DNA of 64,000 bases, from the NCBI RefSeq assembly GCF_034479515.1, contig NZ_CP140152.1, forward strand, positions 6,076,001-6,140,000, written 5' to 3'. A program made the position numbers and the translations under genes. Source of the DNA: Duganella zoogloeoides. GTDB lineage: Bacteria; Pseudomonadota; Gammaproteobacteria; Burkholderiales; Burkholderiaceae_D. The notes beneath the pieces are model-generated. The model did not search any database and had not been told where the DNA came from. It worked only from the letters and a program-made list of their open reading frames with translations. Below are positions 11,201-20,040 of the stretch, piece after piece (position 1 is the stretch's first letter; each line of letters opens with the position of its first letter).

Positions 11201-12847
11201 TTGGTATTGAATGCGAAGAAACGGCTGACCTTGACCGCTGGCGTGGCCGGCGCCGTGGCTGCCATCATGCAGGGCTGTTCGAGCACGCCGACTGCGGTCG
11301 TGCCCGAAGGGCCCGCCGCGCCGGCTGCACCTGGCGCACTGCCGCCGCCGGTCACACCGACACCGGCCAGCCTGGTCAACCCGCCACCGGCGCCGCGCGA
11401 GTTCCGCGCCGCCTGGATATCGACCGTCGCCAATATCGACTGGCCCAGCCGCAGTAATCTGACTGCTGAAAAACAGCAGGCCGAAGCCATCGCCATCCTC
11501 GAGCGTTGCAAGCTGCTCAACCTGAACGCCATCGTGCTGCAAGTGCGGCCCAGCGCCGACACCATTTACCCGTCCGCGCTCGAGCCGTGGTCGGAGTTCC
11601 TGACCGGCCAGCAGGGCCGCGCACCTACCTACGATCCGCTGCAATTCTGGATCGAGCAGGCCCATGCACGCGGGCTGGAGCTGCACGCGTGGTTCAACCC
11701 GTATCGCGCGCGCCATGCCACGGCCAAGTCGCCGCTGGCGTCCAACCACATGTCGTTCACCCATCCCGAGGCGGTCAAGACGTATGGCCGCTACTTGTGG
11801 ATGGACCCGGGCGAGCCGGCCGCCGCCCAGCGCACGCTCGACGTGATCCTCGACGTGGTGCGCCGCTATGACATCGACGGTGTCCACATCGACGATTATT
11901 TCTACCCGTACCCGATCGACAATACCAATACTGCCGGCGCCGAGGGCGTGGCGCTCGAGGGCGGCAATGGCGCACGCCGCGAACTCGATTTTCCGGACGA
12001 GCCGTCGTGGCAGCGCTACCTGCTTGGCGGCGGCGCGCTCGACCGTCCGCACTGGCGGCGCCAGAACGTCAACGCGCTGATCGAGGCGCTGTACAAGGGC
12101 ATCCACCGCGAGAAAAGCTGGGTGCGCTTTGGCATCAGCCCGTTCGGCATCGGCCGGCCCGACCGCCGGCCCACCGGCATCGTCGGTTTCAGCCAGTACG
12201 ACAAGCTGTATGCCGACGCCGAATTGTGGCTCAACAACGGCTGGCTCGACTACCTGGCGCCGCAGCTGTACTGGCCGGTGGCGCAGGCGCCGCAGGCGTT
12301 CGGCGTGCTGCTCGACTACTGGCTGGCGCAAAACACCTATGCGCGCCACGTGTGGCCGGGCCTGTACACGAGCCGCATCGACAACAGCGCCAAGTCGTTC
12401 GCGCCCGACGAAATCGTCAAGCAGATCGGCGTGACCCGTACCCGCGCCGGCACCCGTGGCCATGTGCATTTCAGCATCGCGCCGCTGATGGAAAACCGCA
12501 AGGGCATCACCGACCAGTTGCGCGCCCGCGCCTACCAGAGCGCGGCGCTGGCGCCGGCCACGCCCTGGCTCGGTTCCGACCTGCCCACGGCGCCGAAAGC
12601 GACCGCGCGGCGCGAAGCCAACGGTACCGGCTTGCGCCTGTTTGCCGGCGCCGGCAAGCCGGTCAGTCATTACGCGATCTGGTCGCGCTACGGCGCCGAA
12701 TGGCGCTTCGCGGTGGCGCCCTCATCGCGCACGGTGCTGCTGCTGCCCGACGACGCCGTTGCCGGCGCCGCCCAGGCGGTGGTGGTGAGCGCGGTGGACC
12801 GGCTCGGCAACGAGAGCGTGCGCGTGACGGTCAGCCTGCAGGCATGA
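11201..12847 (+). CDS. family 10 glycosyl hydrolase-like (GHL10/DUF187, YddW-type) lipoprotein
   Basis: 548-residue predicted lipoprotein: basic start, hydrophobic stretch and lipobox ending at C26, then a Pro/Ala-rich linker. The catalytic-type TIM-barrel domain starts EFRAAWISTVANIDWPS and contains LELHAWFNPYRARH, DIDGVHIDDYFYPYP and WVRFGISPFGI, the hallmarks of the YddW/GHL10 family. A fibronectin-like tail follows (VVVSAVDRLGNES). The start is taken as TTG at 11201 with GGGGA upstream; a nearby ATG is out of frame. Family members are thought to cut glycans at denuded peptidoglycan; activity here is inferred. Its end overlaps the next gene. Confidence 0.8.
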   Translation: MVLNAKKRLTLTAGVAGAVAAIMQGCSSTPTAVVPEGPAAPAAPGALPPPVTPTPASLVNPPPAPREFRAAWISTVANIDWPSRSNLTAEKQQAEAIAILERCKLLNLNAIVLQVRPSADTIYPSALEPWSEFLTGQQGRAPTYDPLQFWIEQAHARGLELHAWFNPYRARHATAKSPLASNHMSFTHPEAVKTYGRYLWMDPGEPAAAQRTLDVILDVVRRYDIDGVHIDDYFYPYPIDNTNTAGAEGVALEGGNGARRELDFPDEPSWQRYLLGGGALDRPHWRRQNVNALIEALYKGIHREKSWVRFGISPFGIGRPDRRPTGIVGFSQYDKLYADAELWLNNGWLDYLAPQLYWPVAQAPQAFGVLLDYWLAQNTYARHVWPGLYTSRIDNSAKSFAPDEIVKQIGVTRTRAGTRGHVHFSIAPLMENRKGITDQLRARAYQSAALAPATPWLGSDLPTAPKATARREANGTGLRLFAGAGKPVSHYAIWSRYGAEWRFAVAPSSRTVLLLPDDAVAGAAQAVVVSAVDRLGNESVRVTVSLQA

Positions 12848-13803
12848 CGGTGAAAGTGGATCCAGGCGCTACCGCAAGCGCAATGGCGCATGCCATGGCG
12901 GCGGCCCCGGTCTTCGCGCTCGGCATCGACGCCGGCGGTACGCAAACGCGCTGGGCGCTGGCCGATGGTGCCGGGGCCATCGTGGCGGAAGGCTTCGTGG
13001 CCGGTATCTCGGCCAACCAGATGGCGTCTGCCGCTGGCGTTGCGGCAGTGCGCACCGTGCTGGCCGATCTGGCCGCGCAGGTACTGGCGGTCGGCAGACC
13101 CTCATCCGTGTGCGCCGGGCTGACCGGCTTCGACGGCGCTTCCACCGCGCCGGTCTCGCTGCTGGCCGAAGCGCTGGGCATTAATCCCGCAGTGGTGACG
13201 GTACGCAGCGATATCGACATCGCCTATCTGGCCATCTTTGCGCCGGGAGAGGGGTACCTGGTGTACGCTGGTACCGGTTCGATCGCGGCGTGGATAGACG
13301 AAGAGGGCCGCCTGCACCGCGCCGGCGGCCGCGGCGTCACGCTGGACGATGGCGGCGGCGGTTTCTGGATCGCGCGCGAAGCGATGCGCCACATCTGGCG
13401 CCGCGAGGATGAACAGCCGGGCGCTTGGGAACAGTCACCGCTGGCGCGCGCGGTGTTCGACCACGTGGGCGGCAGCGACTGGGCACATTCGCGTCAGTTC
13501 ATCTACGGCCAGGATCGCGGTGCGATCGGTCGCCTGGCGCTGGCGGTCGCGCAGGCGGCGGATACCGATCCGGTGGCGCGCGCCATCCTCGAGCAGGCCG
13601 GGCAGGAACTGGCGCGCATTGCGCTGGCGCTGGTGGGACGCTACGGCGCGCGGCCGATTGCCGTGAGTGGCCGCGCCGCCACGCTACATCCGGCCATCGT
13701 GCAGGCGCTGCGCGCGGCGCTGCCGGCTGAGCTTTCACTCCAGCAAATAAGTGGTCCGGCGCACCACGCGGCGGCGCGGATTGCACTACACTCCCACGCA
13801 TGA
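12844..13803 (+). CDS. BadF/BadG/BcrA-type ATPase, probable amino-sugar (GlcNAc/MurNAc) kinase
   Basis: 319 residues of the acetate/sugar kinase/hsp70-fold BadF family. The phosphate-1 motif is FALGIDAGGTQTRWALAD, phosphate-2 is VYAGTGSIAAWID with GGRGVTLDDGGGGFWIA, and the adenosine region is near PIAVSGRAA. The ATG overlaps the stop of the GH10-like gene (ATGA), implying coupled translation. MurK of Clostridium and several GlcNAc kinases belong to this family. With an AmpG-like permease and an amidase on either side, phosphorylation of recycled cell-wall sugars is the best guess; the exact substrate is not visible. Confidence 0.75.
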   Translation: MTVKVDPGATASAMAHAMAAAPVFALGIDAGGTQTRWALADGAGAIVAEGFVAGISANQMASAAGVAAVRTVLADLAAQVLAVGRPSSVCAGLTGFDGASTAPVSLLAEALGINPAVVTVRSDIDIAYLAIFAPGEGYLVYAGTGSIAAWIDEEGRLHRAGGRGVTLDDGGGGFWIAREAMRHIWRREDEQPGAWEQSPLARAVFDHVGGSDWAHSRQFIYGQDRGAIGRLALAVAQAADTDPVARAILEQAGQELARIALALVGRYGARPIAVSGRAATLHPAIVQALRAALPAELSLQQISGPAHHAAARIALHSHA

Positions 13804-13837
13804 GCATGTTGCTGCCACCACCGCCCGAGATGACCGA

Positions 13838-14704
13838 ATGAAGATCGTAACGCTGACTGTCCTGTCCACCCTGCTGGCGCTTGCCGGCTGTGCCACCGTG
13901 CCGCCACCGCCGCCCGCCGGGCTGGCCATCGACCGCACCCTGAGCGCGCGCGGCCAGAGCGACCGCGTCAAGTACATCATCGTCCACTACACGGTGTCGG
14001 ACCTGCCGCGTTCGATCAAGATCCTGACCACGCAGGACGTCAGCGCCCACTACCTGGTGACCGACGCCGACCAGCCCACCGTGTACAGCCTGGTGGACGA
14101 ATCGCGCCAGTCCAATCACGCCGGCTACAGCAACTGGAAGATCTACAACCAGCTCAACGCCGCGTCAATCGGCATCGAGATCGTCAACCCCGGTTACAAG
14201 GACACGCCGCAGGGCCGCGCCTGGTATCCGTTCAAGCCGGCGCAGATCGACCAGCTGGTGCTGCTGCTCAAGGACATCGTCAAGCGCCATAACATTCGCC
14301 CGGAAAACATCCTCGGCCACAACGAGATCGCGCCGCAGCGCAAGCTCGACCCCGGCCCGCTGTTCCCGTGGAAGCGCCTGGCCGACGAAGGCCTGATCAC
14401 CTGGCCGGAACCGAGCCGCGTGGCCGCGCGCCTGCCGGGCTACCAGCAGCAACTGCCCGACGTGTTCTGGTTCCAGCGCACGCTCGCGCAGATCGGCTAC
14501 GCCGTGCCGCAGACCGGCGTGTTCGACACGGCGACGCGCAACGTGCTGGCCGTATTCCAGACCAAGTACCGCCCGACGCTGTTCGACGGCACCATGGACG
14601 CGGAAACCGCCGCGCTGCTGGACGTGCTGACCAGCCCGCTGCCGGTATTGCCGGCGGCGCCGGTGGCGGCGCCGGCGGCTGTGGAGACTGCGCCGGTGGA
14701 GTAA
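13838..14704 (+). CDS. AmiD-type N-acetylmuramoyl-L-alanine amidase, lipoprotein
   Basis: 288 residues. Signal peptide and lipobox LLALAGC (C18), then an Amidase_2 zinc domain with YIIVHYTV (H50), SIGIEIVN, and the GHNEIAPQRKLDPG motif carrying the remaining metal and catalytic residues. A C-terminal peptidoglycan-binding domain (WFQRTLAQIGYAVPQTGVFD...AVFQTKY) is followed by a Pro/Ala tail. It would cleave the amide bond between MurNAc and the stem peptide, probably anchored in the outer membrane. ATG 13838 is chosen because only it gives a clean signal peptide. It follows the kinase by 34 bases. Confidence 0.88.
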   Translation: MKIVTLTVLSTLLALAGCATVPPPPPAGLAIDRTLSARGQSDRVKYIIVHYTVSDLPRSIKILTTQDVSAHYLVTDADQPTVYSLVDESRQSNHAGYSNWKIYNQLNAASIGIEIVNPGYKDTPQGRAWYPFKPAQIDQLVLLLKDIVKRHNIRPENILGHNEIAPQRKLDPGPLFPWKRLADEGLITWPEPSRVAARLPGYQQQLPDVFWFQRTLAQIGYAVPQTGVFDTATRNVLAVFQTKYRPTLFDGTMDAETAALLDVLTSPLPVLPAAPVAAPAAVETAPVE

Positions 14705-14863
14705 GGCGTGTAGCGGGCGTGCTTGGTTTCAATAACGGCGTCTGATTGACATTCGATCTATCTGGCTCATACTGTGGCTGATATCGTGCATCTTTTGCCC
14801 TGTCATGGAAAACTCACAATCACTCGACTTCAGTATTGATGTATTCAGCCCGGAGACCATCCC

Positions 14864-15537
14864 ATGTCGCGCCTGGCCGAATACTTGTACGAGCTGGCAG
14901 CCCTCTATGGCGGTCAGGCGTTCGTGCATTTCAAGGAAGTGAGAAAGGGCAGCGCGGTATTGCATGCTCTGGTTGAGCGCGAGGCCGTGGCTTCAGTCGA
15001 GTCGCGTTTGCGGCTGGTGAATACCATTGCTGCACCGGACGACCTGCGACGGACGTACCACAATATCAACGGCATGCTGAAACCAGATCATGCGGTTGGC
15101 AACGTCAACTTGCCGGCTGGCGCCCTGGTTTTAGCTTTTCCGGGCAGAGATACGCCGGTCCAAAAAATCTACCGCGTCAAAGAAGCCGGTGTATTGGACG
15201 GTATCGTCATTCGCATCGGTGGCAAGTACCAGACCATACCCGTTTGGCTCAAAGATGCGGACGGCACCGTACATAAATGCGAAGCAAATAGCGACATGGC
15301 CTGGGAGTTGATTCAGCATTATCTTTCCTTGCCGGTGCGGGTCACGGGGAACGGTGATTGGCTGCGCGGCGAAAATGCCTATGGACGTTGGAGAAATTCA
15401 AGATCACGGGCTGGGAGTTACTCGACGAAACACCGATCACGGATATCCTGAACGCAGCACGTCTCGCCAAGGGAAACAGCTGGAATGACCTCGATGATCC
15501 GGTCCATGCCCATCTTGAGATGCGGAGTGTCGAGTGA
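14864..15537 (+). pseudogene. frameshifted orphan gene, partner of the PIN-type locus
   Basis: The frame starting MSRLAEYLYELAALYGG runs to about residue 175 (GDWLRGENAYGR) and then goes into an unrelated tail. Shifting frame at the TT of 15388-15389 restores a smooth continuation (LEKFKITGWELLDETPITDI...DDPVHAHLEMRSVE) ending TGA at 15537, where it overlaps the GTG of the next gene. One lost T would explain it. I do not recognise the family. The overlap with a PIN-domain gene suggests a two-gene toxin-antitoxin-like unit. Base composition is less GC-rich than the neighbours, suggesting acquired DNA. A sequencing error is possible, but two more shifts follow within 510 bases. Confidence 0.65.
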
Positions 15538-15987
15538 AGGTACTTTTCGACGCAGGCACGCTCATTCGGCTGCTTGATCCGCGTACCTCTGATTCACATC
15601 GTGAGAGACTTGACTATCTGCTCGCCTCATTGCAAAAATCGAAATCCAAAATCCTGATTCCCACGCCTGCGTTGTCCGAGTTTTATGTAAGGCGACCCCG
15701 GAAGTCGTGTCGGCATTCAAAGGGCGTTCTGCATTTATCATCGTTCCCTTCGACGAGAAGGCGGCGGTGGAATGTGCGATTAACGTTGCAGATGCCCTCG
15801 CAGCAGGTGACAAGAAAGGTGCAGAGCGACGCACCTTGGCAAAAATAAAATTTGATCATCAGATCGTCGCCATCGCCAAAGTCAACGGCGCTACATCACC
15901 GCCTTGGGTACGGATGATTTGCCGGAAAGTCCCAAGTCCAAACAACGAAATTTGAACTTCCCTCCACTAGACGATAGCAACAGCTAG
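15534..15987 (+). pseudogene. PIN-domain nuclease-like gene with two frameshifts
   Basis: Begins GTG (overlapping the previous stop) as MKVLFDAGTLIRLLD, a PIN start with acidic D6. It continues to LIPTPALSEFYV with the conserved glutamate, then breaks. Reading on in a second frame from the AA at 15689-15690 gives KATPEVVSAFKGRSAFIIVPFD...KIKFDHQIVAIAKVNGA. A third frame from the T at 15892 gives YITALGTDDLPES...NLNFPPLDDSNS with the final PIN aspartates. Each junction needs one missing base in a short homopolymer. As written no full protein can be made, so it is called a pseudogene. The reconstructed product (about 150 residues) would be a PIN ribonuclease of VapC type. Confidence 0.7.
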
Positions 15988-16005
15988 CGCTCGGAAGGTA
16001 ACGCG

Positions 16006-17691
16006 CTACTGCCGTGCCACCCAATCAATCAACGCATCGAGCACTGCCCGCCCCGCGCCACCGGCCACGCGCGGGTCGTTGAGCATCGCCACCACCACCA
16101 CCGGCTGGTTGTTGGCGTCCTGCACGTAGCCGGCGATAGCGATTACGCCGTTCAGGCTGCCGGTCTTGATGCGGGCGCGGGTGGCGGCGGGGCTGTCTTT
16201 CAGGCGGCGGCGCATGGTGCCGTCGGTGGCGGCGATCGGCAGACTCGACAAGAATTCCGGCATCCAGTTGCTCTTCAAACCAGCCTGCAGCACGCCGGCC
16301 AGCTGGGTGGCCGTCGCGCGTTCGCTGCGCGACAGGCCCGAGCCGTTGTCGAGCACCAGGCCGGTGCTGTCGATATTGTGCTGCTGCAGCCAGGCGCGAA
16401 TGGCCGCGTCGGCGCGCGCGCTGGTGGTGGTGTTGAGGCCGTCCGGCGGCAGCGGCCGGCTGCCCAGCGCCGGGTCGGCTTCCAGGCTGCCCAGGCTGAG
16501 GAACACGGTGCGCGCCAGAGTGTTGTCGGAGTTCTTGTTGACGTCGCGCAGCACTTCCGGCAGTGCGCGCGAGACGTGTTCGGCCAGCAGGCGCGTGGTG
16601 ACCGGTGCGACGGACGTGGTGGTTGGCGGCGCGGCTGGCACGCCGTCTTCCGCATCGGCATTGGCCGGCGCGTTGTTCAGTACAACGGACTGCTGCGTTT
16701 CCAAGCGAGCGGCCGGCTGTGCAGTTTGTGGCGCGGCTGAGGGCGTTGCCGACGAAGCCGATGGTGCCGCAGCGAGGGCTGCTGCCGTCCCGGCAGCCTG
16801 TTGCCTCGCCGAAGCGTCTGCCAACCCGGCCGATAGCGGCGCCGGAGCATGGGCCTCGCGCACCGTACCGGCGATCGTCCCGCCCAGCTTGCGCCACGTC
16901 GCGCGCACCAGCCGCGCCAGGTAATCGTGCGGATCGAGCACGTTGATGTTGACGGTTTTGACGCAATCGCGCGGGAAGCTGCCGTGCAGTACCACGTCGA
17001 TGCGGTCGCCGCTACGGACGAAATCTGGCGTGCGCCAGCCTTGTTCCCACTGCGCGCACGTGGCGTCGGTCATGCGCAGGTCCGACCGCACGGTGACGTT
17101 GTCCATCTCCGGCATGGTCACGATCGACAGCTGGCCGCCGACCGCACGTAGCTCAAGTTTCAACAGGTTGGTATTGATCAGCAGCGCATCGGGAATGACG
17201 TTGTAATAGGCCCACGGATATTCGTCGAACGGCGGCTGGCCGACGTCGAGACGCGCGGGCTGGAACAGCGTGCGGTCGAGTACGACGTCGCCGTTGATGA
17301 CCGTAATGCCCTGGTTGCGCAGCGCTTGCAGCATGTGGGTCAGCACGTCTTCGTTGAAGTCGGCATCGGCGCCGCCGCGCACGATCAGGTCGCCTTGCAG
17401 CACGCCTTGCACGACGTCGGCGCTGCTGCGCAGCTCGGTACGGCCACGGAATACCGGCCCCAGTTGCTCCAGCGCCGTCATGGCGGTGAACAGCTTCATG
17501 GTCGAGGCCGGCTGCATCACTTGCTGGGCGTTATGGGCCAGCAGCACGGTGTCGCCGCGCAGGACGACGATGCCGGCCGCCGTCTCGGGAATTTTGGCCG
17601 ATTTCATCAGCCGCGCAACCGGTTCCGGCAACGGCGCGGCATGAACGGTGCCAACGAACAGCAGGGCGGCAAGCAAGGTACGACGCAACAT
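16006..17691 (-). CDS. dacB: D-alanyl-D-alanine carboxypeptidase/endopeptidase (PBP4 type)
   Basis: 561-residue periplasmic penicillin-binding protein of class C. Signal peptide ends near HAAP (residues 17-20). The active-site SxxK is S63-T-M-K66, the SxN motif is in NKNSDNTLAR, and KTG is in IKTGSLNGVIAIAGY. Between the first catalytic part and SDN there is an Ala/Pro/Ser/Thr-rich stretch of some 90 residues without recognisable fold, larger than expected. Start 17691 gives the signal peptide; a longer in-frame start at 17865 would bury it. It trims or opens peptidoglycan cross-links, fitting the adjacent cell-wall genes. Confidence 0.92.
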   Translation of the reverse strand: MLRRTLLAALLFVGTVHAAPLPEPVARLMKSAKIPETAAGIVVLRGDTVLLAHNAQQVMQPASTMKLFTAMTALEQLGPVFRGRTELRSSADVVQGVLQGDLIVRGGADADFNEDVLTHMLQALRNQGITVINGDVVLDRTLFQPARLDVGQPPFDEYPWAYYNVIPDALLINTNLLKLELRAVGGQLSIVTMPEMDNVTVRSDLRMTDATCAQWEQGWRTPDFVRSGDRIDVVLHGSFPRDCVKTVNINVLDPHDYLARLVRATWRKLGGTIAGTVREAHAPAPLSAGLADASARQQAAGTAAALAAAPSASSATPSAAPQTAQPAARLETQQSVVLNNAPANADAEDGVPAAPPTTTSVAPVTTRLLAEHVSRALPEVLRDVNKNSDNTLARTVFLSLGSLEADPALGSRPLPPDGLNTTTSARADAAIRAWLQQHNIDSTGLVLDNGSGLSRSERATATQLAGVLQAGLKSNWMPEFLSSLPIAATDGTMRRRLKDSPAATRARIKTGSLNGVIAIAGYVQDANNQPVVVVAMLNDPRVAGGAGRAVLDALIDWVARQ

Positions 17692-17702
17692 AAACGGCCC
17701 GA

Positions 17703-18941
17703 TCAATGGAAGAAGAGGTAGGCGACCGCGATGGCGGTGACCACGCCGGCAAAGTCGGCGATCAGGCCGCACGAGATCGCGTAACGCGTCTTGCGGATGC
17801 CAACCGAGCCGAAGTACAGCGCAACGATGTAGAACGTGGTGTCGGCCGAGCCATTGAACACGCACGCGAGGCGGCCGACGAACGAGTCAGGGCCGTAGGT
17901 TTGCATGGTGTCGATCATCATGGCCTTGGCGCCGCTGCCGCTGAGCGGCTTCATCAGCGCGGTGGGCAGCGCCGGCACGAAGTCGGTATTGACGCCCATG
18001 TGGGTAAACACCCAGGTAAAGCCCTGCACCACGAAGTTGAACACGCCGGCGTTGCGGATCACGCTGATCGCCACCAGCATGCCCACCAGGTAAGGGATCA
18101 CCTTGATCGAGGTTTCGATGCCGCCCTTGGCGCCCTCGATAAAGGCGTCATAGACATTGACCTTCTTGCGCAGCGCCCCGAGGATGAAGCCGACGATCAC
18201 GGTCAGCAGCAGCAGGTTGCTGAACACGGTGGAAAACTTCTGGATTTCGGCTTTGGTCAGGTACTCGGTGAAGTACCAGATCATGCCGAGGATGGCGGCG
18301 GTCATGCCGCCCAGCCAGCCCAGCACCACGCGGTTGATCAGGTTGATGCGCTGGCGGATCGATACCACGATGATGCCGGTGACGGTGGCCACGTAGGTGG
18401 CGATCAGGCAGGGGATAAAGATGTCGGCCGGGTCGGCCGCGCCCATGATCGAGCGCTGCGCCATGATCGCCACCGGGATCAGGGTCAGGCCCGAGGTGTG
18501 CAACACCAGGAACATGATCTGGGCGTCGGTCGGTTCGTCGGCCTTGGGGTTGAGGGTTTGCAGGCTTTCCATCGCCTTCAGCCCGAACGGCGTGGCGGCG
18601 TTATCGAGGCCCAGCAGGTTGGCCGAGAAATTCATCACCATGTGGCCGTTGGCCGGGTGATTCGACGGCACGCCGGGGAAGATGCGCGAGAAGAACGGCG
18701 CAATAATCTTCGCCAGCAGGTTGACCGCGCCGGCCTTTTCACCGATGTTCATGATGCCGAGCCACAAGGTCATCACGCCGGCCAGCGGCAGGGCGATGTC
18801 CATCACGCTCGACTTGGCAGAGGTAAAAGTGCCATCGACAATGCGCTTGAAAATCTCGGTGTCGCCCATGAAGAAGAACTGCAGCAGCGCGGCCAGCAAG
18901 CCGACCACGAAAAATCCAGACCAGATATAGGTGAGCGACAT
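17703..18941 (-). CDS. nucleoside-recognition (Gate) domain membrane protein, SpmA-SpmB-like fusion
   Basis: 412-residue membrane protein with roughly ten hydrophobic segments and two Gate-type halves. The first half carries NFSANLLGLDNAATPFGLKAME (SpmA signature), the second LMKPLSGSGAKAMMIDTM and CVFNGSADTTFYIVALYFGSVGI (SpmB signature). In Bacillus the two halves are separate spore maturation proteins; in proteobacteria a fused form occurs and its transported compound is unknown. ATG 18941 is chosen because the family alignment starts at MSLTYIWSGFF. It lies 11 bases before dacB on the same strand, so the two may share a transcript and a cell-envelope role. Confidence 0.85.
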   Translation of the reverse strand: MSLTYIWSGFFVVGLLAALLQFFFMGDTEIFKRIVDGTFTSAKSSVMDIALPLAGVMTLWLGIMNIGEKAGAVNLLAKIIAPFFSRIFPGVPSNHPANGHMVMNFSANLLGLDNAATPFGLKAMESLQTLNPKADEPTDAQIMFLVLHTSGLTLIPVAIMAQRSIMGAADPADIFIPCLIATYVATVTGIIVVSIRQRINLINRVVLGWLGGMTAAILGMIWYFTEYLTKAEIQKFSTVFSNLLLLTVIVGFILGALRKKVNVYDAFIEGAKGGIETSIKVIPYLVGMLVAISVIRNAGVFNFVVQGFTWVFTHMGVNTDFVPALPTALMKPLSGSGAKAMMIDTMQTYGPDSFVGRLACVFNGSADTTFYIVALYFGSVGIRKTRYAISCGLIADFAGVVTAIAVAYLFFH

Positions 18942-19090
18942 AGATGCGTATTTTCTCGAAATCAGTGGGCGATAGCCGCAGTATAGCGGGGGATCGCTAC
19001 CGCGCGCCATGTGGATGGGGCGGCACGCACGCGCCGGAGTCTGGGCGACGCCGCACATACTTGTCCCAAGCTTGTGCGTAGAATAAGGCA

Positions 19091-20008
19091 ATGAAATTCC
19101 TTAATCGCAGGGGGCTGGTCTACGTGATCACGCACCCCATGGCTTTCCTGGTGCAATGCCTGAAGGGCTTTCGCGCCAATCAGGGCTTGTTGCTCGCGGG
19201 CGCTGTCGCCTATTACTCCTTGCTCTCCATCGTGCCGCTCTTGATGCTGGTGGTGGTGGCGCTGTCCCACGTGATCGACGAAACCGTGTTGCTCGAAACG
19301 GTCGGGCGCTACCTGGGCTGGCTGGTGCCCGGCCACTCCGGCCCCATCGTCGAGGAGGTGTCGCACTTCCTCGACCATCGCGACGTGGTGGGCGGCGTGC
19401 TGCTGGTCAGCATGATTTTTTTCAGTTCGCTGGCATTCACGGTGCTGGAAAACGCCATGTCGGTGATCTTCAAGCACCGGGTGGAGGTCAAGCGCCGGCG
19501 CTTTTTAATCTCGGCCATCATGCCTTACTGCTACATCCTGTCGCTGGGCGCGGGCATGTTGCTGGTGACCCTGGTAGCCGGCAGCTTGCAGGTGATGGGC
19601 GAGGAGAGCGTGTCGCTGTTCGGCTACGAATGGTCATTGCAGGGCGTTTCCGGCGTGCTGCTGTACATGCTTGGTTTTGGCGGCGAAGTGCTGGTGCTCA
19701 CGTCGATCTACCTGGTAATGCCGGTGGGGCGGCTGTCGCTGTCGCACGCCTTGATCGGCGGCGTGACGGCGGCGCTGCTGTGGGAATGCGCACGCCACAT
19801 CCTGGTGTGGTACTTCACCACGCTGTCGCAGGTCAACGTGGTGTATGGCTCGATGACGACTGCCATCATCGTCATGTTCAGCCTGGAAATCGGCGCCACC
19901 CTGCTGCTGTTCGGGGCCCAGGTGATTTCAGAATTCGAACGCGCCTGCCGTCATAAGCCGCGCCGGACCGTCCGTCCCCTGACCACCGAAACCACACCAA
20001 TGAAATAA
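19091..20008 (+). CDS. YihY/BrkB-family inner membrane protein
   Basis: 305 residues with about six transmembrane helices. Family signatures are LLAGAVAYYSLLSIVPLLMLVVVALSH near the start and NVVYGSMTTAIIVMFSLEIGATLLLFGAQVISEFE at the end. The function is not settled; old annotations call it ribonuclease BN or virulence factor BrkB, neither of which should be taken as proven. It is divergent from the SpmAB-like gene with a 149-base gap. Confidence 0.88.
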   Translation: MKFLNRRGLVYVITHPMAFLVQCLKGFRANQGLLLAGAVAYYSLLSIVPLLMLVVVALSHVIDETVLLETVGRYLGWLVPGHSGPIVEEVSHFLDHRDVVGGVLLVSMIFFSSLAFTVLENAMSVIFKHRVEVKRRRFLISAIMPYCYILSLGAGMLLVTLVAGSLQVMGEESVSLFGYEWSLQGVSGVLLYMLGFGGEVLVLTSIYLVMPVGRLSLSHALIGGVTAALLWECARHILVWYFTTLSQVNVVYGSMTTAIIVMFSLEIGATLLLFGAQVISEFERACRHKPRRTVRPLTTETTPMK

Positions 20009-20040
20009 TTTGTGCGGCGCACAAATATCTGTGTTACACT
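20008..20040 (+). promoter_or_regulatory. promoter with operator-like palindrome for the 20041-20322 RNA
   Basis: A perfect 8-bp inverted repeat (ATTTGTGC, 3-base spacer, GCACAAAT) covers 20008-20026. It overlaps a TTGTGC that may serve as -35, followed by TACACT at 20035-20040 as -10, spacing 19. It starts right at the yihY stop. The -35 spacing is long, so the promoter is moderate at best by sequence. Confidence 0.4.

Noticed and set aside
14864..15451. Intact 195-residue protein from the first frame of the PIN locus
   Set aside because: The last 20 residues are out of frame relative to a smoother continuation that ends exactly at the next gene's start, so the apparent C-terminus is a frameshift product.
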